Source of the DNA: Pseudomonadota bacterium
GTDB taxonomy: Bacteria > Desulfobacterota > Desulfobulbia > Desulfobulbales > JAHJIY01
Length of the DNA stretch: 54,994 nucleotides
Reading direction: 5' to 3'
Assembly (NCBI GenBank): GCA_018823175.1
Contig: JAHJIY010000048.1
Location: forward strand, 1-54,994
A program made the translations under genes and the position numbers. Every line of letters begins with the position of its first letter. The first letter of the stretch is position 1. The notes under the pieces are model-generated. The model worked only from the letters and a program-made list of their open reading frames with translations, made no database searches and was not told the origin of the DNA. This document shows, one piece after another, positions 19,694-27,660 of this stretch.

Positions 19694-21921
19694 TAGCCCT
19701 AAACAAAAGCCCGGAAAAGATTGTATTATTCGTAGTGGCTATGTTTTTTTCTCTACAATCATTGGCCTTAGCTGCCTTGACAGCCGAAAGCAAAGTTGAG
19801 GAAAAATCACCCTACCAACACAACGAAATACAATGGGAACAGAATACGAACGAGGCTATGACTTTTGCCGCCCTGACCACAAAAAGTGCGGAAGAGGAAA
19901 AATCAACTTATCAGATAAACGAAATTCAATGGGAGCAGACTGCCGATGAATTTCTTTTAAGAATTGAGGGCGAGGTAGCTCCAACCTATACAATGTACGA
20001 ATTGTTTGACCCGCTCCGTGTAATTATTGATATAGCAGATGCAACTATAGGCGAAACCGTAAAACTGCCTTTGGACTTACCGCATGGACCTGTATCTTTG
20101 GTTAACGGTCAAGTGCTTGAAGACAAAGAACCATTTATTGCCCGGATTGAAATATTCCTGAATGAAGACAAGAGCTATACGGTTGAACGTGAAGATAATG
20201 ATATTATTGTAAAATTTGCCAAAGAAAACAGTGTCACTGAGATGCCGGCAGAAGAAATAACTGAGGCCAGCATACCCGCCGATATCAATACACCAGTCAT
20301 TACAGAAATAGATGCCCAAACGGCAATCATGGAGGACACAATTCCGGCAGAAACAGAGGCTCAGGCAGACAACAAAGAATCAGAAATTAATGTTATCGCC
20401 GATAATCTTTCTCAACCACAAGAAACTGCCACTGAACTAATTGACATTGAAGTAAACAAAGATTCGGCTGAAACCAGAATATTGATAAAAGCTGACGGTC
20501 CTATAAAAAATTTCGACAAAGTACAACTCAAAAAGAACTTACAGGCAAATCGTCCGGAAAGATTTTATATTGATATTGATGACATCAAAGTATCAATCCC
20601 CATCAAAGAAATTGATGTTGGCACAGCGCTTTCAAAAATAAGAACTGCCCGACGAAGTAATGGAATCAGGATTGTTTTCGACTCAAGTACCGATCAAATC
20701 TTTGAGTACACAATAGATGAACAGAACAATGGTTTGCTGGTAGTTATCCAGGAATCTTCTCCAGCTTCAGCTTTGATCGCAAACCTTATGGGAGAAGATA
20801 CTGTTTCCTCTATTAATGAACAACCTTATGAGCAGGAAATCTCTGCAACTTCAGTAGTGGCTGATGACGAATCAATAAGTACCGAAGATGAATCAATGGT
20901 CAAGGAGTCCACACCAACTCCTGAAAAAGTAAAGCCAACTACAAAGGCAATAGCACCCAAAGTTACTCCGGAAGGTGATTTCTCATTCTCCGGTTATACC
21001 AAAAAACGAATCACCGTAGATTTCTTTAAAATCGACCTACATAACGTGTTCAGATTGTTTGGCGAAATAAGCGGATTAAACATCGTCGTTGCGCAAGATG
21101 TGGATGGGAAACTTACATTGGCTTTAAATGATGTTCCATGGGATTTCGCCCTCGACATAATCTTAAACCTGAAAGACCTGCAAAAGGAAGAGCGGTTCAA
21201 TACCCTCGTAATATCAACAAAGAGTAAACAATTTACCTGGCCGGAAAGACAGCTCAGTACCATTGACTTCAAACAGGACGAAACTATAATCAAGCAAGAA
21301 AAAGAAAGTTTGATTTTCGCAGCGCAGAAGGAAGTACCTGAGACAGTTGCTCAATCGAAAAAACTTGTCCATCAGGCTCAAATTAAAGAAAAAAATGGTG
21401 ACTACAACGGAGCTATTTCACTATATGAAGAAGCATTTAAAAAATGGCCTGAAAATTCTCAACTTGCCAATCAAATTGCAGCTCTAGCACTTGTCCAGCT
21501 TGAGATGAACGCAAAAGCAGTCCATTTTGCAAAAGTTGCTTTAAAACTAAACCCCGATGATTCTGACGCAGCACTGCATGCTGCTATAGGCTCAGCCAGG
21601 ATGAAGAAAACAGCTCAAGCCAAAGAATACTTTGATTTAGCGGTGCGCGGGTCTCAACCAAGTAGTGAGGCTTTAACCAGCTACGCCGCATTTACCGAAG
21701 AAAATGGCGATTATGATACGGCACTTGCCCTGCTTAAAAGACACGAAGATTATTACGGCGATTCACTGCAGAGCATGGTCGGCAAAGCCAGAATTTATGA
21801 TAAGAACGGTAACACCCCGAAGGCAGTTGAAGAATATCGTGCGATCATGCTCTCCGGATTTGAAATTCCACCGGATTTGAATCGATATATAAAGGGCAGA
21901 ATAACTCTGGCTAATCAGTAA
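19690..21921 (+). CDS. PilQ-like periplasmic protein (AMIN-AMIN-STN) with TPR repeats, no secretin domain
   Basis: This 743-residue exported protein begins at a GTG that overlaps the pilP stop (GTGA), with GAGGGGG upstream. After a signal peptide come two AMIN-like beta domains (about 77-190 and 255-355) that bind peptidoglycan in PilQ. A long acidic linker follows, then an STN/secretin N0-like domain (about 438-520: VDFFKIDLHNVFRLFGEISG). This is the exact front half of PilQ. Where the secretin channel should follow, the protein instead has TPR-like helical repeats (about 555-740). Residues 29-60 are tandemly duplicated as 61-92. It probably anchors the separate secretin gene product downstream. 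A fusion of PilQ-N with a PilF- or MshN-type TPR partner is the simplest reading. Confidence 0.8.
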   Translation: MIALNKSPEKIVLFVVAMFFSLQSLALAALTAESKVEEKSPYQHNEIQWEQNTNEAMTFAALTTKSAEEEKSTYQINEIQWEQTADEFLLRIEGEVAPTYTMYELFDPLRVIIDIADATIGETVKLPLDLPHGPVSLVNGQVLEDKEPFIARIEIFLNEDKSYTVEREDNDIIVKFAKENSVTEMPAEEITEASIPADINTPVITEIDAQTAIMEDTIPAETEAQADNKESEINVIADNLSQPQETATELIDIEVNKDSAETRILIKADGPIKNFDKVQLKKNLQANRPERFYIDIDDIKVSIPIKEIDVGTALSKIRTARRSNGIRIVFDSSTDQIFEYTIDEQNNGLLVVIQESSPASALIANLMGEDTVSSINEQPYEQEISATSVVADDESISTEDESMVKESTPTPEKVKPTTKAIAPKVTPEGDFSFSGYTKKRITVDFFKIDLHNVFRLFGEISGLNIVVAQDVDGKLTLALNDVPWDFALDIILNLKDLQKEERFNTLVISTKSKQFTWPERQLSTIDFKQDETIIKQEKESLIFAAQKEVPETVAQSKKLVHQAQIKEKNGDYNGAISLYEEAFKKWPENSQLANQIAALALVQLEMNAKAVHFAKVALKLNPDDSDAALHAAIGSARMKKTAQAKEYFDLAVRGSQPSSEALTSYAAFTEENGDYDTALALLKRHEDYYGDSLQSMVGKARIYDKNGNTPKAVEEYRAIMLSGFEIPPDLNRYIKGRITLANQ

Positions 21922-22007
21922 GACATTTTTTAAAGCACAAAATTAACACATAATTAATAATTTTATTTCACTAAAACAGATAGATAAAAACCAAAGAGAC
22001 TGTCGAA

Positions 22008-23711
22008 ATGAATACAAATATTCTCAATCATTTATGGGGCCTGCGGATCTGGCTGTCTGTTTTTCTCCTTATTTCTGCCTGCTCCCATTCGGCACCGCCA
22101 CCAGAGCCAAACCAGACATCATCGCAACTGAAATCCGAGGCGGTTGAAAGCAAACAGTCACAAAGTAACGAAAGTTCTGAGATGGGAAACAGTTTACCAG
22201 TCCGCTTTAAAAGCCCGTCCTATACAGTCAAACAAGAAGCAGATAGTGGTTCTTTCGGACGAGCCGATGAAGATTTTGTAGTCAAAGTCGGGGCGGACAT
22301 CTCATCAACTTCCGGACCGGTTCCTCTCCGTGATATCCTCAAAAGATTAGCCGCACTGAAAAATATGAATATCAGCTGGGCCAGCGATGTCTATCAGTAT
22401 CATCTGGTTGATGTAGATATCAACGCTGATGATGATTTTTTTAAAGCAATTGATAACCTTTTGCGCCAAAGAGACTATTTTCATGAAGTACAGGGCAACA
22501 CCATTGTGATCAGATACAAGGAAACCAGAAGATATCACATTGCCATGCCGTTTACCTCCTCAAAGTACGAAGTTGGCGTTGGTGGTGATGTCCTTGGTAG
22601 TACCAGTAAAGGCAAGATCCAAGGAAATCTCAAACTTTCCACTCCGGAAACCGTGTTCGACATCTGGAAAAATATCGGAGATAATCTTGATAAAGTCTTA
22701 GCCATTTGGGCCGATAACTCAGATGCTGCCAATGCCGCAGCCAGCGCCGCGCAAGAAAACACAGAAACATCATCGACCGAAAACAGCGCCGCTGCTGCAC
22801 CGGCACCTTCAGCCTCGGCGGCACCTTCAGCCTCGGCGGCTCCATCGCAATCTGCGCAAGGATATTATACGATTGATCGTCCAGTCGGCTTGATAACCGT
22901 CACCGCCCCCAGAACCATCCATGAAAAAATTGGGGATTATATTGAAAACCTGAAGGCCGAATTATACCAGCAGATTTCCATTGAAGCTAAAATTCTTGAA
23001 GTCACCATTGAAGATTCCATAAAAACCGGAATTGACTGGTCGCAATTACTCAGTGGTGGCGCGGATTCAAATTTTGATTTTTCCATGAGTTTCGGCAACA
23101 TAAGCCAACAAAATCCTTTGGGTGACAATAAAACATTTACCCTTGGTGCCAAAAGTTTCTCTGTATTTTTAAGTGCCATCGAAGAACAGGGGAAAACAAA
23201 TGTATTGGCCAATCCAAGAATAAGCGTGATGAACGGCCAACCCGCCATCATAAATGTGGGTGAAAACGTATCATTTATCGACTCTGTAACCTCAACCGTT
23301 TCAGATTCCGGAGTTATCACTTACAGTGTCAATACCTCAAACGTCCTGTCCGGGATAGGTCTGGCGGTTACTGCTAATATTATTGAAGGGCAACAGGTTA
23401 TTTTAAGCATGACCCCGGTAACCTCTCAACTGCAAAAACCAATTGAGTACAAGACGTTCGGTGGTGGCAATCAAGTCGGCTTGCCAATCGTCAACCTGCG
23501 AGAAATGACAACTATGGTTCGAATTAAAGATGGTGAAATGCTCGTGGTCGGTGGGTTAATCGATACCTCTGCCGACAACAGCGATAACCAAGTCCCACTG
23601 CTTGGCAATCTACCTCTGATTAATAAATTGTTCAGTAGCGAATCAAAAATTAAAAAGAGTAAAGAACTTATAATTCTTTTGAAACCGACCATAATTTCTT
23701 TAAATAATTAA
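22008..23711 (+). CDS. MshL-like secretin (outer-membrane pilus channel)
   Basis: This 567-residue lipoprotein has the lipobox LISAC at about residue 25. A periplasmic STN-like N-domain (about 108-165) and a low-complexity Ala/Pro/Ser linker (about 245-283) precede the secretin core. The core has the TAPRTIHEKIGDYI segment, LANPRISVMNGQPAIINVGE, and the C-terminal LVVGGLI...VPLLGNLP signature with KSKELIILLKP at the end. The pattern fits the MSHA-type secretin MshL better than PilQ. It supplies the channel that the preceding gene lacks. Two 18-bp direct repeats around 22800-22838 encode part of the linker. Confidence 0.88.
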   Translation: MNTNILNHLWGLRIWLSVFLLISACSHSAPPPEPNQTSSQLKSEAVESKQSQSNESSEMGNSLPVRFKSPSYTVKQEADSGSFGRADEDFVVKVGADISSTSGPVPLRDILKRLAALKNMNISWASDVYQYHLVDVDINADDDFFKAIDNLLRQRDYFHEVQGNTIVIRYKETRRYHIAMPFTSSKYEVGVGGDVLGSTSKGKIQGNLKLSTPETVFDIWKNIGDNLDKVLAIWADNSDAANAAASAAQENTETSSTENSAAAAPAPSASAAPSASAAPSQSAQGYYTIDRPVGLITVTAPRTIHEKIGDYIENLKAELYQQISIEAKILEVTIEDSIKTGIDWSQLLSGGADSNFDFSMSFGNISQQNPLGDNKTFTLGAKSFSVFLSAIEEQGKTNVLANPRISVMNGQPAIINVGENVSFIDSVTSTVSDSGVITYSVNTSNVLSGIGLAVTANIIEGQQVILSMTPVTSQLQKPIEYKTFGGGNQVGLPIVNLREMTTMVRIKDGEMLVVGGLIDTSADNSDNQVPLLGNLPLINKLFSSESKIKKSKELIILLKPTIISLNN

Positions 23712-23768
23712 AATTAATCAAATCAAATAATTTTTATAAATAAGTAAACTTTAAAAGGAGATCCAGTC

Positions 23769-24773
23769 ATGCCCGCCATCAGAATTTTAATATACGGGAT
23801 GTTGGCCCTAATACTCTCCGGTTGCGGCCAGGTCGTCACGGAAAAATTATCGGTTCAACAGTCCGCTGCCAACTTGCCATGTCCGACAAGTAAAAAAATC
23901 GTCGTCCTGCCCTTTGCCGACTACTCGTATTCAGAGGACGTAACGATAGCCCAAAACCGTAGTCTGGCGATTATGGAGGTGTTGACCGATCAATTGGTTG
24001 CCAATGGCTTTAGGCTACCGGTACAGGAAGACACTATGAGATATCTGGCAGACAATCAGATTATCAAGACAAATTCATTCAACAATGAACTTAATAATAA
24101 AAGAAGCTTGCAGAGGGAGCTTGACGGTGCCTGGTCGTCATTAATGAGAGAAGAAATCGCCAAACTTATCGCGGCCGAACAAAGGGTAACCAAAACTGAG
24201 CAGAATAAAGGCACTGCTTTAAACAAACAAACACTCGCCAAAATAGGCGCTGATTTCAGAGCCGATTATATTTTACGCGGCAGACTAATCAAATTTGACC
24301 TGCAGCAGGAACACACTTGGAACCCGATGAAAAAAGGCATACTTCCGGTTATCTTTGACGGAACCAATCGCACCTTCTTTGGTGTAGCAAAATCAGAGAC
24401 CTACGATACGATAGATAGCATGGCGGTCGGCGCAGCGATTGGTTCTATTTTCGGTGATTCGGCAAACTCCCCTTATACCACGGCCGACAAAGTTAATCCG
24501 TCCGGTGCCAACAGCACGGTCTGGGGTCTTGCCGGTGCGGGCGCTGCTTACCTGGCAAGTCAGGGCGGGGTTACCAATCAGGCCGCTGTTGAACTCAGAA
24601 TATGGATCCAGGACCCTGAAACCAGTGAGGTAATTTGGACAAACCGTGTGCATGTTTTGGTTTCTCCGCAAACAATGTTTGCCGACAGTAACAAAGACAA
24701 ATTATTTGACACGGCAGTCACCCAGGCTGTCACCGCACTTGTTCAAGACTTAGTTGCTAAAACCAAACTTTAA
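23769..24773 (+). CDS. CsgG-like lipoprotein
   Basis: This 334-residue protein has a lipoprotein signal peptide ending in ILSGC (about residue 20). A CsgG-like fold is suggested by KKIVVLPFADYS near 42, a long helical stretch with IMEVLTDQLVANGF, ADYILRGRLIKFDL near 165, and a late WIQDPETSEVIWTNRV strand pair. CsgG forms the curli secretion pore in other bacteria, and CsgG-like lipoproteins are also found near flagellar and pilus machines. A glycine- and alanine-rich insertion (about 218-270) could be membrane-facing. AAGGAG sits upstream of the start ATG. It is in line with the secretin gene after a 57-bp gap and is probably in the same operon. Confidence 0.65.
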   Translation: MPAIRILIYGMLALILSGCGQVVTEKLSVQQSAANLPCPTSKKIVVLPFADYSYSEDVTIAQNRSLAIMEVLTDQLVANGFRLPVQEDTMRYLADNQIIKTNSFNNELNNKRSLQRELDGAWSSLMREEIAKLIAAEQRVTKTEQNKGTALNKQTLAKIGADFRADYILRGRLIKFDLQQEHTWNPMKKGILPVIFDGTNRTFFGVAKSETYDTIDSMAVGAAIGSIFGDSANSPYTTADKVNPSGANSTVWGLAGAGAAYLASQGGVTNQAAVELRIWIQDPETSEVIWTNRVHVLVSPQTMFADSNKDKLFDTAVTQAVTALVQDLVAKTKL

Positions 24774-24843
24774 TTGAAACAGATTGATTAGTTAAATATT
24801 AAGGTCATAAGGCAAATCATTAACGGTCAAAGTGGATAAAAAA

Positions 24844-26907
24844 ATGCTTACTAAGAAACTATTACCAAAGTTATTTTCATTACTGAGAATTACTTTCATT
24901 ACATTACTTTTGTTGACCGCTTGTACAACTGGTACAGACACCCCAACCCAAGATGATGAATCAACCGGAGTCGGAGGTTCTGACTCCTTATACCTGACTT
25001 CATCATCTACTACAATCCAATCTGATGATACCCAAAGTGCGGAGATAATGGCAACAGTACTTGACAACTTTGTTCCACAAGAAGGAGTTGAGGTAATCTT
25101 CAGTACTAATGGCGGTGTTATTAGTACTGCCACCGGCACTACCGATGTTAATGGTAAAGCAACAACCATACTTACATCTGGTCCGGCTGCATCTAACGAT
25201 GTGGTTACTGTCACAGCTACAAGTTTAGGACTAACCAATACTGTCCCGGTTCAAATAACAGGTAATATTATTACCTTAACAACCGCACAGACCAATATAG
25301 CAGTTGGTGATAATCCAACATTATCAGTTTCGGTTCAAAATGCTATACCACTAGGCATTCCGAACGCAACAGTTACCTTTTCAATTTTGTCGGGCGCAAA
25401 TATTATTTCCTTGTCAACATCCCAGGCAATTACTGATGTTACAGGAAAAAGCAGCGTAAGATTAACAAGTGTAGCAAGCGGCAACGCGATAATTCAAGCT
25501 AGCTGTATGGGAGCCACCACAACTCTAAATATGGTCATAGCCGCACCGTCAAATGTTTTTGAAATTACCTCACCAGATACCGACTCATACAGCTTACCTA
25601 CATCTCCTGCAGGCTCTTTGCCCATTACGGTGAACGCCCCTAACCAAACGAATGTTACATTTACTACAACATTAGGTAGTTGGTTAGGCGCCACTTCACC
25701 CGGCAATACCATAGATGTTCCGGTAGTCGATGGAACTGCCTCTGCTACCCTTAGTTCTCTTGCGGCTGGAACCGCAACTATCGAGGTTCGTGACAGCACT
25801 AATCCTAGTATAATTGATTCAATGAATGCCGTCTTTTCAGCCCCTCCAGCAGATGCTGGCTTTATTGCTCTACAAGCTTCAGCAACAAATGTGTCTGTTA
25901 CAACCTCTGGAGCAACAAAAAACACTATAACCCTTATTGCTACAGTAACCACAGGTCTACCTGAAAACAACGTAGTTGGAGGTGCGGTAGTCAACTTCAC
26001 AATGGACAACGCACCGGGCGGCGGTGAATATATCAGTCCGGCAAGTGCGGTAACCAACGATTACGGAGTAGCGACTTCCACATTTTATTCAGGGGAATTA
26101 TCATCAAGTGGTTCTGATGGGGTGAAGATATCAGCTGTTGTTGACAAAACAACAATAGGCAATAATGTAAATATTATTATTGGCGGGGTTGCTGGCTCAA
26201 TTTCTATCGGTAGGGCAAATAAGATTTCAAAAAATGGTGAAAGTACCCTTTATACTCAAATGATAACCGTCCAGGCTACCGATGCAGGTGGCTCACCGAT
26301 GGCTAATCAAGTCGTTTCACTCAGTTTATGGCCCAAAAGTTATTTGTTGGGTTACGCGTGGGCCTGGAATACGACAGGGGGGACATGCGGGTCTTGGACC
26401 GGATGCTATAAATATGTGCCTTGGCCTATGGCAACTATGTACAATAAAAATACATCCTACAATTACTATATACCAAACGAAGACCTTAACAATAACTTGA
26501 TTTTAGATACAGGGGAAGACGCTATTCCAAATTTGGACAACCTTTTGACCCCTCATAACTCAACGGCCGGTTCCGTTCCCGCGACTGTAACCACTGACGA
26601 AACTGGCACTGCTTCCTTTGAACATACATTTCTCATGCAATATGCCTTATGGGTCGAAGTAAAATTAAAGGCCACAATCGTAGTTGCAGGCACCGAGACC
26701 CAGGCCACCCAAAGCTGGGTTCTTCCAGCTGAAGAAGGCGATGTGAATAATTGTGATCTATACAACTCACCTTTCGGCTATTACCCCCAAGAATGTCCCC
26801 CTCAGTGTAATGATGGACAAGATAACGATGGCGATGGCTTAATAGATTACGGGATAGGAATAGATAATGATGATGGTTGTGCTAATATCAATGACAATAC
26901 CGAGTGA
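24844..26907 (+). CDS. Ig-like (Big_1-type) repeat lipoprotein
   Basis: From ATG 24844 this is a 687-residue lipoprotein with lipobox LLTAC at about residue 26. A GTG at 24832 would add four residues; AGTGGA lies 7 bases before the ATG. The body is a chain of Thr/Ser-rich beta domains like bacterial Ig-like group 1 (invasin type), with repeats of a D(V/T)(N/T)GK or DYGVATSTF step, at about 40-135, 140-230 and 335-445. A Trp/Tyr-rich domain follows near 490-560. The C-terminus has an Asp/Asn-rich calcium-binding-like motif (NDGQDNDGDGLID). It should be surface-attached; an adhesin or structural role is likely but not shown. It is the last gene before the terminator. Confidence 0.7.
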   Translation: MLTKKLLPKLFSLLRITFITLLLLTACTTGTDTPTQDDESTGVGGSDSLYLTSSSTTIQSDDTQSAEIMATVLDNFVPQEGVEVIFSTNGGVISTATGTTDVNGKATTILTSGPAASNDVVTVTATSLGLTNTVPVQITGNIITLTTAQTNIAVGDNPTLSVSVQNAIPLGIPNATVTFSILSGANIISLSTSQAITDVTGKSSVRLTSVASGNAIIQASCMGATTTLNMVIAAPSNVFEITSPDTDSYSLPTSPAGSLPITVNAPNQTNVTFTTTLGSWLGATSPGNTIDVPVVDGTASATLSSLAAGTATIEVRDSTNPSIIDSMNAVFSAPPADAGFIALQASATNVSVTTSGATKNTITLIATVTTGLPENNVVGGAVVNFTMDNAPGGGEYISPASAVTNDYGVATSTFYSGELSSSGSDGVKISAVVDKTTIGNNVNIIIGGVAGSISIGRANKISKNGESTLYTQMITVQATDAGGSPMANQVVSLSLWPKSYLLGYAWAWNTTGGTCGSWTGCYKYVPWPMATMYNKNTSYNYYIPNEDLNNNLILDTGEDAIPNLDNLLTPHNSTAGSVPATVTTDETGTASFEHTFLMQYALWVEVKLKATIVVAGTETQATQSWVLPAEEGDVNNCDLYNSPFGYYPQECPPQCNDGQDNDGDGLIDYGIGIDNDDGCANINDNTE

Positions 26908-26950
26908 TCAAAATATAATCAAAGCACAATAATTTATACATTTGGACATC

Positions 26951-26992
26951 ACAAAAAAAGCCATCTTCAAATATGAAGATGGCTTTTTTTGT
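26951..26992. terminator. bidirectional intrinsic terminator
   Basis: A perfect 19-bp stem (26951-26969 with 26974-26992) and a 4-base AATA loop carries the core GCCATCTTCA, flanked by A7 on one side and T7 on the other. It therefore ends both the plus-strand pilus-type operon (stop at 26907) and minus-strand secB (stop at 27038). Confidence 0.95.
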
Positions 26993-27037
26993 GATTAACT
27001 AACACCGAAATTTACTATCATCAATCTTTTTCCCAAG

Positions 27038-27520
27038 TTACTGCTTAACCTCACCCTCATTATTTTTCTTGGCACCTTGATAGAGGGCCATAAAGTTTAC
27101 CGGGTCCATCAAGAACGGCATAAAACCGCCATCGACTGACAACTGGCTCATGATCTGCCTGGTAAATGGGAACATCAAGGTCGGGCAATCTACGGAAAGG
27201 ACCGTTTTGACGTGTTCTTCAGGGATGTTTTTCAGAGTGAAGATAGCGGCATGTTCGATTTCAATAATAAACAGGATCTTTGGGTCACCCTCCTTTTCAT
27301 CTCTGACCTTGGCGGTAATCGACATGGTCACTTCCCAGTTCTCATCATCGAGTTTACGATGCTTGATCTCCAAATTCAAATCAACCTTGGGTGAGGTTTG
27401 CGGCGTCATGAAAACATCCGGCGCATTGGGGTTTTCAAAAGAAAGATCCTTCAGGTACATCTTCTGCATTCTGAAGATCGGGGCATCCTGATTTGGTTGG
27501 TTGCTATTGTTTTCGGTCAT
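27038..27520 (-). CDS. secB: protein-export chaperone SecB
   Basis: From ATG 27520 this is a 160-residue SecB, the tetrameric chaperone that keeps precursors unfolded and hands them to SecA. The beta-sheet core has FRMQKMYLKDLSFENPNAP near 15-33 and the conserved CPTLMFPFTRQIMSQL near 110, followed by GGFMPFLMDPVNF. GGGAG lies upstream of this ATG; a frame extending 20 residues further up is not supported. SecB is mostly found in Proteobacteria in the broad sense, consistent with the placement. Confidence 0.93.
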   Translation of the reverse strand: MTENNSNQPNQDAPIFRMQKMYLKDLSFENPNAPDVFMTPQTSPKVDLNLEIKHRKLDDENWEVTMSITAKVRDEKEGDPKILFIIEIEHAAIFTLKNIPEEHVKTVLSVDCPTLMFPFTRQIMSQLSVDGGFMPFLMDPVNFMALYQGAKKNNEGEVKQ

Positions 27521-27660
27521 GAATTTCTCCCTGAAAATGTTAATTTGTTTGTATTTTAAAATGGTAATAATTAACCACAAAGACCCTGAGACACAAAGGT
27601 TTTCTTTCTGTTGTTACACCTTACATTTTAAATAACAATAAAGCTTTTCGTGACCATCAA

